DNA of 64,000 bases, taken from the NCBI RefSeq assembly GCF_016820535.1, contig NZ_JADHDY010000002.1:124001-188000 (forward strand), written 5' to 3'. The position numbers and the translations under genes were made by a program. The notes beneath the pieces are model-generated. The model did no database searches. It had not been told where the DNA came from and saw only the letters and a list, made by a program, of their open reading frames with translations. Below are positions 33,756 through 41,901 of this stretch, in pieces (within the stretch, counting starts at the first letter, position 1; the number at the start of each line of letters is the position of its first letter). This DNA comes from Sporosarcina beigongshangi (GTDB taxonomy: Bacteria > Actinomycetota > Actinomycetes > Actinomycetales > Micrococcaceae).

Positions 33756-34501
33756 GCAGCAACGAATCCCAGGAGGCTGAATTCCTGGCCAGCTACGACC
33801 CGGCCGAGTTTCCGCCGGTGGCCCTGACCGTCGACCTGGTGGTGTTTGCCGTGGCCAACAGGGAACTGCATGTGGCCCTAGTGGAACGCGGCGGCCAGCC
33901 CTTTCTGGGCCGCATGGCCCTGCCGGGCGGCTTCGTGGGACCCGACGAGGACGCACTCGCGGCGGCCCACCGGGAACTGGAGGAGGAAACCGGTCTGGAC
34001 CTTTCACGGCACCGCGTCGTCGTGGAGCAACTGGCCACGTACAGCGCCCCAGACCGCGATCCGCGGATGCGGGTGGTATCGGTGGCCCACCTGGTCCTGC
34101 TCGGCGGTGACGGCGTGAATCTTCCCGAGCTGCAGGCGGGCAGCGACGCGGCGAAGGCCCAATGGCAGCCGGTCCATGAACTGGAATCCCGGCAGCTTGC
34201 CTTTGACCATGCGGACATCCTCGCGGCAGGGCTCGAACGGCTGGCCGGAAAAATGGAATACACCACCATCGCCACCGCCCTGGTCCAGGAGGAGTTCACC
34301 CTCTCCGCCCTGCGGGACGTGTACACCGCAGTGTGGCAGGCGGAACTGCCGGCCGGAAACTTCACTCGGAAAATGCGCGCTTCCCTGACCCCGACGGGGC
34401 GCAAGGTGCAGGCGGTGGGGGCTCCGGCGTCGCTCTTCATCAAAGGCAGTGAATGGATCACGCCGCCGATGGTGCGGCCGGTTGTCACAGCTGCTGGATA
34501 G
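33752..34501 (+). CDS. nrtR: NrtR-type Nudix transcriptional regulator of NAD metabolism
   Basis: A 249-residue protein. The Nudix domain (residues about 20-155) contains a complete Nudix box, GFVGPDEDALAAAH followed by RELEEETGL. A C-terminal winged-helix-like region with FTLSALRDVYTAVWQ and FTRKMR follows. NrtR regulators bind ADP-ribose or NAD derivatives and repress NAD genes. Many have degenerate Nudix boxes; this one looks intact, so it may retain hydrolase activity. GTG 33752 overlaps the NadR stop (GTGA). The operator candidate is at 31965-31979. An ADP-ribose pyrophosphatase without a regulatory role is the alternative. Confidence 0.85.
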   Translation: MSSNESQEAEFLASYDPAEFPPVALTVDLVVFAVANRELHVALVERGGQPFLGRMALPGGFVGPDEDALAAAHRELEEETGLDLSRHRVVVEQLATYSAPDRDPRMRVVSVAHLVLLGGDGVNLPELQAGSDAAKAQWQPVHELESRQLAFDHADILAAGLERLAGKMEYTTIATALVQEEFTLSALRDVYTAVWQAELPAGNFTRKMRASLTPTGRKVQAVGAPASLFIKGSEWITPPMVRPVVTAAG

Positions 34502-34808
34502 CGTTTCTGCACGGGACCTTTTGGCTGGAAATAGAAGAAGTGCGGGCAGCAGGACTGCATTGACTCCAATGTGCAGGCGATGGCGGAAATCCAGCAACTG
34601 CACGCCGGCGCATGGGGAATGAACGGGACGGCAAGAGCAACTTGAACGTGGACATCATCAACGGCACATTCCTGTGGGGCTGCGGATGGAACCGATCCGC
34701 ACCCCCGGCCGTTGTGCTGGACAAGCCCTGCAAAGCTGGGAGAATTTGAGGTAGGTCGGGAATTCACCGGCCGGAACGCGCCAGGGGGACACCATCGAAA
34801 GCCAGACC
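34502..34808. other. intergenic gap of 307 bases without a recognisable gene
   Basis: Between nrtR and the RelA/SpoT-domain gene. All frames are broken by stops within about 80 codons and no coding bias is visible. No strong palindrome or T-run was found. The only signal is AGGGGG at 34783-34788 near the start of the downstream gene. Confidence 0.5.
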
Positions 34809-35816
34809 GTGGAAGATGCGGGGCATGCCATGGACGAATCACGGTTCCAACAGGCAACCCTCCAGGAGGCCGCGCAGGCCATCCGGGACACCATTGTGGG
34901 CAGGCTCCACGATGACGGGCTGAACCACCACGACGTGGAGTTCCGGGTGAAGTCGCCGGCCTCCGCGGCGGAGAAAATGTCGCGGCGCGACCACGACGGG
35001 CTGCTCAAGTACCCCGGCGGCCTCGAGCGGCTGGACGACCTCATCGGCGTTCGGGTCATCCTGTACGTGGAATCGGACATCGACGCCGTGGCCATTGCGC
35101 TCACCAGCCAGTTCATCTGCCATGACGACGAGGACAAGACCGCCATCATGCGCAAGAACGGCGGCATTGGCTACGCCGGCCGGCACCTCACCTTGGAGGT
35201 CCCCACGGACCGGCCGCCCACCAACTGCCGGGAATACGGCGGATACCGTTTTGAGGTGCAGATCCGCACCGTCCTCCAACACGCTTGGGCGGAGTTTGAA
35301 CACGACATCCGGTTCAAGGGGTCCAGCGGCGACAACGCCGAGATCAGCCGCGCCTTCACCATGGCCTCCACCCTGATTGAGCTGGCCGACCAGCAGTTCG
35401 TGAACATTGCCGACATCCTCAAGCGCCAACAGGCCCACCTGGCCGTGGACACCGGGGCCCAGGAACAGCTTCTCGACGCCGGATCCCTCCAGGGCGTGCT
35501 GACCCGTGCCTTCCCGAACTACCGCAGCAGCAAGGAAAACCAGTACGACTGGATGGTGCACGTCCTGGCTGCCAACGGGATCGACACCGTCAACGCGGCA
35601 GAGGAGTGGTTCCACTCCATCGACCCGCATCAGGTGGCCAAGCTCATGGAATATCGCTTCAACCCTGGACAGGTCCGCGTCGCCGACGACCTCCTGCTGC
35701 AGACGTTTGGTGAATCGCACGTGGATGCCACCAAGTCCGTGGGCAGCGACCGCAACCGCGAATCGAAGCTCCGTTCCCGGCTCCGCAAGCTCAGAAATGA
35801 GATGGACGGCCACTGA
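34809..35816 (+). CDS. RelA/SpoT synthetase-domain protein (small alarmone synthetase-like)
   Basis: About 335 residues. FRVKSPASAAEKM near residue 45, LDDLIGVRVILY near 75, GGIGYAGRHLTL near 118 and FEVQIRTVLQHAWAEFEHDI near 147 match the (p)ppGpp synthetase (RelA_SpoT) domain. There is no N-terminal HD hydrolase domain and no TGS/ACT domain. The C-terminal 150 residues carry helices and a basic end (NRESKLRSRLRKLR). Whether it makes alarmones is not known. The start is uncertain: GTG 34809 is the first standard codon after an in-frame stop at 34752. ATG 34830 is possible, and AGGGGG is better spaced for an ATC at 34794. Confidence 0.82.
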   Translation: MEDAGHAMDESRFQQATLQEAAQAIRDTIVGRLHDDGLNHHDVEFRVKSPASAAEKMSRRDHDGLLKYPGGLERLDDLIGVRVILYVESDIDAVAIALTSQFICHDDEDKTAIMRKNGGIGYAGRHLTLEVPTDRPPTNCREYGGYRFEVQIRTVLQHAWAEFEHDIRFKGSSGDNAEISRAFTMASTLIELADQQFVNIADILKRQQAHLAVDTGAQEQLLDAGSLQGVLTRAFPNYRSSKENQYDWMVHVLAANGIDTVNAAEEWFHSIDPHQVAKLMEYRFNPGQVRVADDLLLQTFGESHVDATKSVGSDRNRESKLRSRLRKLRNEMDGH

Positions 35817-35891
35817 CCCCGGCTGCCCTGCCTTCCAGCACACAGCCTTGCACGGCTGGCCGGTCCGGTTAGGTCCGGTCACGGGCGGTTG

Positions 35892-36407
35892 CTACCCGGT
35901 TTGGGTGGCCGCCCATGCCTCGACGCGGGCCGTGCTTTCCTCCTCAGACAGATCCTCAACACGGGTCATGACGGACCAGCGCACCCCGAAGGGGTCCCGG
36001 ATGCTGGCAAAGCGGTCGCCGGAGACAAAATTGGCCACCGGTTCCCGAATTGTGGCCCCGGCCTGAACGGCACGGTCCACCACGGCATCAACGTCCGGAC
36101 AATACAGGCCCATTGAGTATGAGTCGTCTTCCCCGGCGGGGGACGCGACTAGGTGGAATTCCGGGTTTGGCTCGCCCATCTGCAGGCGCCCCTGGCCGAA
36201 GTCCATTTCCGCATGGACCACAACGCCGCCATATTCCATGCTGGAGACGATGCGGGCGCCGAAGACCTCAACGTAAAACGCCATGGCCTCGGCGGCCTGC
36301 GGGATGGCAAGGAACGGGGTCAGGCTGCTGAATCCGCTGGGGAGCCCGTTGGCGGTGAATTGGCCATTTGCGGCCGCTGTCTTTTCAAGTGCTGCTGGCT
36401 TGTTCAT
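35892..36407 (-). CDS. VOC family (PhnB-like) protein
   Basis: A 171-residue vicinal-oxygen-chelate fold protein. SSLTPFLAIPQAAEAMAFY near residue 27, FGARIVSSMEY, MDFGQGRLQMGEPNPEF and a C-terminal DRFASIRDPFGVRWSVMT match the PhnB/YdcJ-like group. Metal or substrate is unknown. ATG 36407 has TAGCGT 7 bases upstream. It is divergent from the AraC-type regulator with about 90 bases between starts, so that regulator is the natural candidate to control it. Confidence 0.82.
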   Translation of the reverse strand: MNKPAALEKTAAANGQFTANGLPSGFSSLTPFLAIPQAAEAMAFYVEVFGARIVSSMEYGGVVVHAEMDFGQGRLQMGEPNPEFHLVASPAGEDDSYSMGLYCPDVDAVVDRAVQAGATIREPVANFVSGDRFASIRDPFGVRWSVMTRVEDLSEEESTARVEAWAATQTG

Positions 36408-36414
36408 GGAGCCA

Positions 36415-36420
36415 ACGCTA
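36415..36420 (-). promoter_or_regulatory. -10 box (TAGCGT) of the PhnB-like VOC gene
   Basis: TAGCGT on the minus strand, 7 bases before ATG 36407, in the leaderless arrangement. Confidence 0.4.
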
Positions 36421-36485
36421 CGGCGCTGCGCGCGCCGCGGGCTTGGAGATTTGCGACATGCTGAACGGCGTGCGGGCCCGGGCCA

Positions 36486-36491
36486 TAGACT
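36486..36491 (+). promoter_or_regulatory. -10 box (TAGACT) of the AraC-type regulator
   Basis: TAGACT, 6 bases, then GTG 36498. With the divergent -10 at 36415-36420 it leaves about 65 bases for regulator binding. Confidence 0.45.
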
Positions 36492-36497
36492 GTCCCC

Positions 36498-37286
36498 GTG
36501 GACCACGACTTCAAGGGAATCCTGTACCCGGCACGGTTGCCGACGTTCCACCGGCTGCCGGCCCCGGCCTTCGTGTCAGACCTGGTCCAGTGGTTCTGGA
36601 TCCCGGAGTGGGACATTGAACCCGGGAGGTCCTCGCGCCAGCAGGTGCTGTCCTTTCCCGCCTCCAACCTGGCCGTCCAACGGGACGTGGTGGAACTGGC
36701 AGGCCCCACCACCAGGGTCTCGCGCCAGGACCTGTCAGGGACGGGATGGGCCGTGGGCGCCCTCCTGCACCCGGCCGCAGTGCCGCTTTTCACGGCCAAC
36801 CCTGCAGGGTTGCACGACGCAAGGCTGGAGATCTCGGCACCCGGGCTGCTGGCCGCCGTCGTGCAGGCCATGGCGAACCCCGACGGTGAGGCGCGGCGTG
36901 CGCAGGCGGCTGGCGTGGTTGCCGGATGGCTCGCCGAACAGCTGCCGGAAGTCTCCGATGAGGCGCTGCTGGCCAACGCCATGGCCGCGATGATTGCGGG
37001 TAACCCTGAGCTGGTGCGTGTTGAAGACGTCGCGGAGGGACTGGCGGTGTCGGTGCGGACGCTGCAGAGGCTGGCGAAAAAGTACGTGGGCCTGGGCCCG
37101 GCCGCGCTGATCAGGAGGCGCCGGCTGCAGGAGGCAGCGGACCGCACCCGCAACCATCCGGAGGTGGACCTGGCGGGTGTCGCCGCGGAGTTTGGCTATG
37201 CCGACCAGTCGCACCTGGCCAATGATTTCCAGCGCGTCCTCGGCTTCACACCAAGCAGCTACCGGCAGAACGCGGGCGGTTTGTGA
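36498..37286 (+). CDS. AraC-family transcriptional regulator
   Basis: A 262-residue regulator. The C-terminal 100 residues form the double helix-turn-helix: VEDVAEGLAVSVRTLQRLAK near residue 175 (first HTH) and VDLAGVAAEFGYADQSHLAN near 222, followed by FQRVLGFTPSSYRQ, the classic AraC end. The N-terminal 160 residues (WFWIPEWDIEPG near 33) are an effector domain of the DUF6597-like type, ligand unknown. GTG 36498 is set by the TAGACT box. It is divergent from the PhnB-like gene. Confidence 0.88.
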   Translation: MDHDFKGILYPARLPTFHRLPAPAFVSDLVQWFWIPEWDIEPGRSSRQQVLSFPASNLAVQRDVVELAGPTTRVSRQDLSGTGWAVGALLHPAAVPLFTANPAGLHDARLEISAPGLLAAVVQAMANPDGEARRAQAAGVVAGWLAEQLPEVSDEALLANAMAAMIAGNPELVRVEDVAEGLAVSVRTLQRLAKKYVGLGPAALIRRRRLQEAADRTRNHPEVDLAGVAAEFGYADQSHLANDFQRVLGFTPSSYRQNAGGL

Positions 37287-37344
37287 CGGAGGATTAACGC
37301 CTGTGAACTGCCGCGTCGGGACGCTTCTGCGCGCGGCCCCGGCA

Positions 37345-37359
37345 TCCCTAGCCTAGGGA
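37345..37359 (+). promoter_or_regulatory. 15-bp palindrome containing the -10 of the first SsuA-like gene
   Basis: TCCCTAGCCTAGGGA is a perfect palindrome. It contains TAGCCT (37349-37354), which lies 6 bases before ATG 37361 and should be the -10 of a leaderless promoter. A regulator bound here would block the promoter directly. Confidence 0.5.
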
Positions 37360-37360
37360 A

Positions 37361-38542
37361 ATGACTAAATACACAGCACCCAAAACGCCCGACGAACCGA
37401 CCCCCGGCAACGGCCAACCGCTCAAGACCGCCCGTGTGGAGGCCGGAGCCAAACCCCGACGGAAGCTGCGCGGACTGGAGATCGCGGCCGTCGTCGCAGT
37501 GGTGGCCCTGGTGGGCGGCGGGGCGGCAGTGGCCGCCGTGAACGCCGGACGGGACACCACCCCGGAACCGGCCGCCGCCGCGGGCCCGGCCGCCGCCGAA
37601 CTCCGGCTCGGCTACTTCGCCAACGTCACCCACGCCCCGGCACTGATCGGTGTCAACAACGGCATCCTCGCCAAGCAGCTGGGCGACACCGCACTGAAAA
37701 CCCAGGTCTTCAACGCCGGCCCGTCCGCCATCGAGGCCCTGAACGCCGGTGCCATCGACGCCGCCTACCTCGGCCCCAACCCTGCCATCAACTCCTTCGT
37801 GAAAAGCGGCGGCGAGTCCATCCGCATCATCGCCGGGGCCACAAGCGGCGGCGCGCAGCTGGTGGTCAAGCCGGACATCACCTCCGCGGAACAATTGCGC
37901 GGCAAGGTGCTCGCCAGCCCACAGTTGGGCGGCACCCAGGATGTGGCACTGCGCTCCTGGCTTGCAGGGCAGGGGCTTGCCACCACGCCCAGCGGCGGCG
38001 GCGACGTCAGCATCAACCCCACTGACAATGCGAGCACATTGAAGCTGTTCCAGGAAGGCAAGCTCGACGGCGCCTGGCTGCCGGAACCGTGGGCCTCCCG
38101 CCTGGTACTGCAGGCCGGGGCCAAGGTGCTGGTCAACGAGGCCGACCTTTGGGAAAACGGCGACTTCGCCACCACCATCCTGATCGTGAGCAAATCCTTC
38201 CTGGCGGAGCACCCGCAAACGGTGGACGCACTGTTGGCCGGTAACAAGGAGTCCATCGACTGGCTCAATGCCAACCCGAAGGACGCGGCGGCCTCGGTCA
38301 ACGCGGCGCTCAAGACCGCTGCCGGCAAGGAACTGCCTGCCGACGTCATCGACAGGTCCCTGTCTGAACTGAAGTTTTCCACGGATCCCCTGGCGCACAC
38401 CTTCCCGAAACTGCTGGCGGCAGGCGTTACGGCGGGCGTGGGCAAGGACGCGGACCTGTCTGGAATCTTTGACCTGGCCCCGCTCAACAAGATTCTGGCC
38501 AAGGACGGGGCGCCGGAGGTCACCGCGGCCGGCCTCGACTGA
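37361..38542 (+). CDS. SsuA/TauA-type ABC substrate-binding protein (copy 1)
   Basis: A 393-residue NMT1/SsuA-like binding protein. After a basic 35-residue N-terminus (KPRRKLRGLE) comes a hydrophobic segment, about residues 42-62, with no lipobox cysteine. It is therefore anchored or cleaved rather than a lipoprotein. LRLGYFANVTHAPALIG near 79, GAIDAAYLGPNPAINSF near 127, LASPQLGGTQDVALRSWL near 184 and DGAWLPEPWASRL near 232 are typical ligand-domain stretches. Probable ligand: alkanesulfonate, taurine or another sulfur compound, from family and from the nearby sulfur genes. No SsuD monooxygenase is in the window. Confidence 0.85.
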   Translation: MTKYTAPKTPDEPTPGNGQPLKTARVEAGAKPRRKLRGLEIAAVVAVVALVGGGAAVAAVNAGRDTTPEPAAAAGPAAAELRLGYFANVTHAPALIGVNNGILAKQLGDTALKTQVFNAGPSAIEALNAGAIDAAYLGPNPAINSFVKSGGESIRIIAGATSGGAQLVVKPDITSAEQLRGKVLASPQLGGTQDVALRSWLAGQGLATTPSGGGDVSINPTDNASTLKLFQEGKLDGAWLPEPWASRLVLQAGAKVLVNEADLWENGDFATTILIVSKSFLAEHPQTVDALLAGNKESIDWLNANPKDAAASVNAALKTAAGKELPADVIDRSLSELKFSTDPLAHTFPKLLAAGVTAGVGKDADLSGIFDLAPLNKILAKDGAPEVTAAGLD

Positions 38543-38693
38543 GCCTGCCGAGCCGAGCCGGGCCGGGCCGCCGGGGCGCAGCCAAGCGCGCAACGGATAC
38601 AAGCGCCTGGTCGAAAATGTTCCGAATGTGACGCCGCATGAACAACCGTGACCTTGGGAGTCCCGTCCATTGAAGCACCACCCCGGCTTTCCC

Positions 38694-38699
38694 TACCGT
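38694..38699 (+). promoter_or_regulatory. -10 box (TACCGT) of the second SsuA-like gene
   Basis: TACCGT, 6 bases, then ATG 38706. It gives the second binding protein and the downstream ATPase and permease their own leaderless promoter. Confidence 0.4.
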
Positions 38700-38705
38700 T
38701 TAAGC

Positions 38706-39869
38706 ATGACTACTCGCGCAGACGCTGCCACACCGCAGCCGGACCAGCCCTTGCGGCTCAAACGCATCGTTGCCGGGGAGAAACCCCAAGGCACCATGCG
38801 CGGGTTGGAAATCCTGCTGGTCACCGCCCTGGTTGCCTTGATTGGCGCCGGTGCGGCCGTGGCAGGCGTCAACGCAAAAGACGGCGGGGAGGCCGTGGCA
38901 ACCGTGGCGGCACCGGCCGCCGTCGTCAATCTTGGATACTTTGGCAACATCACCCACGCACCTGCACTCGTGGGTGTGGAAGAGGACATCTTTGCCAAGG
39001 ACCTGGGATCCACGAAGCTTCATACCCAGGTTTTCACCTCGGGCCCGGCCACAGTGGAGGCGTTGAACGCGGGTGCGATTGACGCCGCCTACCTGGGCCC
39101 CAACCCGGCCCTGAACTCGTTTGTGCAAAGCGGCGGTGAGTCGATCCGGATCATCGCCGGGGCGGCGTCGGGCGGTGCACAGTTTGTGGTCCGGCCGGGC
39201 ATCCGCGACGCGGCCGACCTCCGCGGAAAAACCATCGCCACCCCGCAACTGGGCGGCACCCAGGACGTGGCGCTGCGCACGTGGCTGGGCGGGCACGGCC
39301 TTAAAACCACCCCGACCGGCGGCGACGTGAGCATCACCCCCACCACCAACGCCCAGACGCTGCGGCTGTTCCAGGACGGCAAGATCGACGGCGCATGGCT
39401 CGCCGAGCCGTGGAGCTCGCGTCTGGTGCAGGAAGCCGGGGCCAAGGTCCTCGTGGACGAGGCCGACCTCTGGGACGGGGGTCGGTTCAGCACCACGGTC
39501 CTGGCCGTCAACAAGTCCTTCTTGGTTGCGCACCCTCAAACCGTGGAGGCGCTGCTGGCCGGGCACGTTGAATCCGTGGCCTGGCTGGACGAACATCCCG
39601 GCGAGGCTGCCGGGGTGATCAACAAGGCGCTGGACGAAGCCATCGGGCAGCCGCTTGAAAACGACGTCATTGACCGCTCGCTCAAGGGACTGGAATTCAC
39701 CACCGACCCGCTGGCCGGCACCTTTCCCACACTGCTGGACCACGGGGTCGCTGCCGGCGTGTCCAAGCCCGCGGACCTGAACGGACTGTTCGATCTTTCA
39801 TTGCTTAACAAGGTGCTAAAAGCTGCCGGCGGAAAACCCGTGACGGCGGCAGGATTGGGTGCGGAATGA
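38706..39869 (+). CDS. SsuA/TauA-type ABC substrate-binding protein (copy 2)
   Basis: A 387-residue paralogue of the preceding protein, very similar along its whole length (NLGYFGNITHAPALVG, IDAAYLGPNPALNSFVQSGG, GGTQDVALRTWLGGHG). It has the same N-terminal plan, basic tail then a hydrophobic segment near residues 38-58, again without a lipobox. Tandem duplication with divergence suggests two ligands served by one ATPase and permease. ATG 38706 (MTTRADA) is chosen from the TACCGT box. The stop overlaps the ATPase start by 4 bases. Confidence 0.87.
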   Translation: MTTRADAATPQPDQPLRLKRIVAGEKPQGTMRGLEILLVTALVALIGAGAAVAGVNAKDGGEAVATVAAPAAVVNLGYFGNITHAPALVGVEEDIFAKDLGSTKLHTQVFTSGPATVEALNAGAIDAAYLGPNPALNSFVQSGGESIRIIAGAASGGAQFVVRPGIRDAADLRGKTIATPQLGGTQDVALRTWLGGHGLKTTPTGGDVSITPTTNAQTLRLFQDGKIDGAWLAEPWSSRLVQEAGAKVLVDEADLWDGGRFSTTVLAVNKSFLVAHPQTVEALLAGHVESVAWLDEHPGEAAGVINKALDEAIGQPLENDVIDRSLKGLEFTTDPLAGTFPTLLDHGVAAGVSKPADLNGLFDLSLLNKVLKAAGGKPVTAAGLGAE

Positions 39870-40651
39870 CCGAGCTGCTGACAGCCGAAACTGAAAGCCG
39901 CGGGGGAGCCGACGGCGCAAGCCGGGCACCCGCCGTCGTACTGGAAAACCTGGGCAAGCGCTTTGGCGACGGTGCCCCCGTGTTGGAGGACATCAATGCC
40001 ACCGTCCAGCAGGGCGAATTTGTGGCGCTTCTGGGTGCATCGGGGTGCGGGAAATCGACGCTGCTGAACATCATTTCCGGGCTCGACGTGCCCTCCACGG
40101 GTGCGCTCGAGGTACCGGCGGACGGGGCGGCGTTCATGTTCCAGGACTCGTCGCTGTTTCCGTGGCTCAGTGCCCGCGGCAACGTGGAAATGGCCCTGAA
40201 ACTGCGCGGTGTGGGGAAGGCCGAACGCCGGGTGCGCGCCGCCGAGCTGCTCGATCTGGTCAACCTGGGCCACTCCATGGACAAGCGCCCGCACGAGCTG
40301 TCCGGCGGCATGCGCCAGCGCGTTGCACTCGCGCGGTCGCTGGCGCAGGACCGGCCGCTGCTGTTGATGGACGAGCCGTTCGCGGCCCTGGACGCCATCA
40401 CCCGCGACCTGCTGCACAACGAGCTGGAGCGGGTATGGCGCGAAACCGGCCGCACCATCATTTTCGTCACCCACAACGTGCGCGAGGCAGTGCGGCTGGG
40501 GCAGCGCGTGCTGCTGCTGTCTTCGCGGCCGGGGCGGGTTGTGGCCGAATGGGCCGTCTCCGATGAACACCGCACGGATCCCGGCGCCGCCGGTGCCCTC
40601 ACCTCCGACATCACCGCCCGATTGCGCCAGGAGATCCGCAAACATGCCTGA
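39866..40651 (+). CDS. ssuB: SsuB/TauB-type ABC transporter ATP-binding protein
   Basis: A 261-residue ATPase of the nitrate/sulfonate/taurine group. Walker A GASGCGKST near residue 56, FMFQDSSLFPWLSARGNVEM near 91 (Q-loop), signature LSGGMRQR near 145, Walker B LLLMDEPFAALDAIT and the switch FVTHNVREAVRLG are all intact. The first 25 residues are a non-conserved tail. It overlaps the binding protein (ATGA) and the permease (8 bases), so the last three genes form a tight operon. Confidence 0.9.
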   Translation: MTELLTAETESRGGADGASRAPAVVLENLGKRFGDGAPVLEDINATVQQGEFVALLGASGCGKSTLLNIISGLDVPSTGALEVPADGAAFMFQDSSLFPWLSARGNVEMALKLRGVGKAERRVRAAELLDLVNLGHSMDKRPHELSGGMRQRVALARSLAQDRPLLLMDEPFAALDAITRDLLHNELERVWRETGRTIIFVTHNVREAVRLGQRVLLLSSRPGRVVAEWAVSDEHRTDPGAAGALTSDITARLRQEIRKHA

Positions 40652-41540
40652 AACAGTAACGTCGCCCATGCTCAAGAGCGGCACGGAAGAGGAGATGCGC
40701 TCGCTCGAGGCGGGCCTGGATTCACTGCAGTCTGCTTCCTCTGAACGGCGCGGGATCGACTGGTCCCGGGTGCTGCTGCCGCTGGCCGCCTTCGTGGTGG
40801 TGTTGCTGGCCTGGCAGTTCTATGTCTCGCTGGGGCTGCGCCGCCGCGACCTGGTGCCCGGCCCGCTCGACGTGCTGGGCTCGCTCGGCTCCCTGTGGAG
40901 CGAGGGCACCGCGCAGGAGGCCGTCTGGACGTCACTGCAGCGCGGCATCATGGGCTTCGCCATCAGCATTGTGGTGGCCACCCCGATTGGCCTGCTGCTC
41001 TCGCAGGTCCGGTTGCTGCGCCGTGCCTTTGGCCCGCTGATTTCCGGCCTGCAGGTGCTGCCGTCCGTGGCGTGGGTGCCCGCCGCCATCATCTGGTTCG
41101 GGCTGACCGACGCCACCGTGTACTTCGTCATGTTCATGGGCGCCATCCCGTCCATCATCAACGGGCTCATCGCCGGCGTGGACCAGATCCCGCCGCAGTA
41201 CCGCCGCGTGGGCCAGATCCTGGGCGCCTCCCGCTGGGAGATGGCGGCACACGTGGTCCTCCCGGCAGCGCTGCCCGGCTACGTCGGCGGGCTGAAGCAG
41301 GGCTGGGCGTTTTCCTGGCGTTCCCTCATGGCCGCGGAAATCATCGCCATGGGCGGGTCGCTCGGGTTTGGCCTGGGCTCATTGCTGGAACAGGGCCGCC
41401 AACTGTCCGACATGGGCATCGTCATGTCCGCGATCCTGATCATCCTGTTCGTGGGCATCCTCGTGGAACTGGTGGTGTTCGCGCCGGTGGAAAAGCGGCT
41501 GCTGCGCGGGCGGGGCCTGCTTGCCGGCAGCACGCGGTAG
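40644..41540 (+). CDS. ssuC: SsuC/TauC-type ABC transporter permease
   Basis: A 298-residue binding-protein-dependent permease with six hydrophobic segments. LQVLPSVAWVPAAIIWFGLT near residue 136, the coupling loop GQILGASRWEMAAHVVLPAA near 192 and GWAFSWRSLMAAEIIAMGG near 222 are the standard SsuC/TauC stretches. The N-terminal 35 residues are cytosolic and acidic. ATG 40644 lies within the ATPase gene; an earlier in-frame ATG at 40539 is deep inside it and unlikely. Confidence 0.9.
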   Translation: MPETVTSPMLKSGTEEEMRSLEAGLDSLQSASSERRGIDWSRVLLPLAAFVVVLLAWQFYVSLGLRRRDLVPGPLDVLGSLGSLWSEGTAQEAVWTSLQRGIMGFAISIVVATPIGLLLSQVRLLRRAFGPLISGLQVLPSVAWVPAAIIWFGLTDATVYFVMFMGAIPSIINGLIAGVDQIPPQYRRVGQILGASRWEMAAHVVLPAALPGYVGGLKQGWAFSWRSLMAAEIIAMGGSLGFGLGSLLEQGRQLSDMGIVMSAILIILFVGILVELVVFAPVEKRLLRGRGLLAGSTR

Positions 41541-41561
41541 CGGCTCCGGCACCTGCGGGCC

Positions 41562-41705
41562 ATCATTCGGACGTCTCCGGTGACTTCCTGGCTGGGCGGT
41601 GAATCATTCGGACGTCTCCGGTGACTTCCGGGCCGATTTACTCACGTTTGGTGTCCGAATAAATTCTGCGGGGCGGCGCAACCCGCGTTTGGTGTCCGAA
41701 TGATT
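41562..41705. repeat. composite direct and inverted repeat element after ssuC
   Basis: A 27-bp direct repeat beginning ATCATTCGGACGTCTCCGG occurs at 41562-41588 and 41603-41629. A second repeat, CGTTTGGTGTCCGAAT, occurs at 41645-41660 and 41687-41702. GAATCATTCGGAC (41601-41613) is the exact inverse of GTCCGAATGATTC (41693-41705), so the block can fold into a large hairpin. It carries no ORF. Confidence 0.75.
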
Positions 41706-41864
41706 CGGCAGCCTGCGCCCAAACCGGCACCGCACTGTGAGCTTGCAGACTTGGCTCCCCAAACTGGCAATTTGGGGGAGATGAACATGCAAACACACGA
41801 CATGTCGGCACCCTGCCCAATTGTGACTCCACATGACGCCGCATGAACTGGTGTAACGCGCGTC

Positions 41865-41894
41865 TTGTCGACATATATTGCGGCTCTCTAAGGT
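41865..41894 (+). promoter_or_regulatory. cysG promoter (TTGTCG-N18-TAAGGT)
   Basis: -35-like TTGTCG at 41865-41870 and -10 TAAGGT at 41889-41894 with 18 bases between. The -10 is 7 bases before ATG 41902, predicting a leaderless message. Confidence 0.45.
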
Positions 41895-41901
41895 CTTTCT
41901 T

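Larger units (their letters stand above)
41541..41901. other. 361-base gap between ssuC and cysG
   Basis: The first half is a composite repeat (41562-41705, described separately). The second half holds no open frame with coding bias. It ends in the cysG promoter at 41865-41894. Confidence 0.6.
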
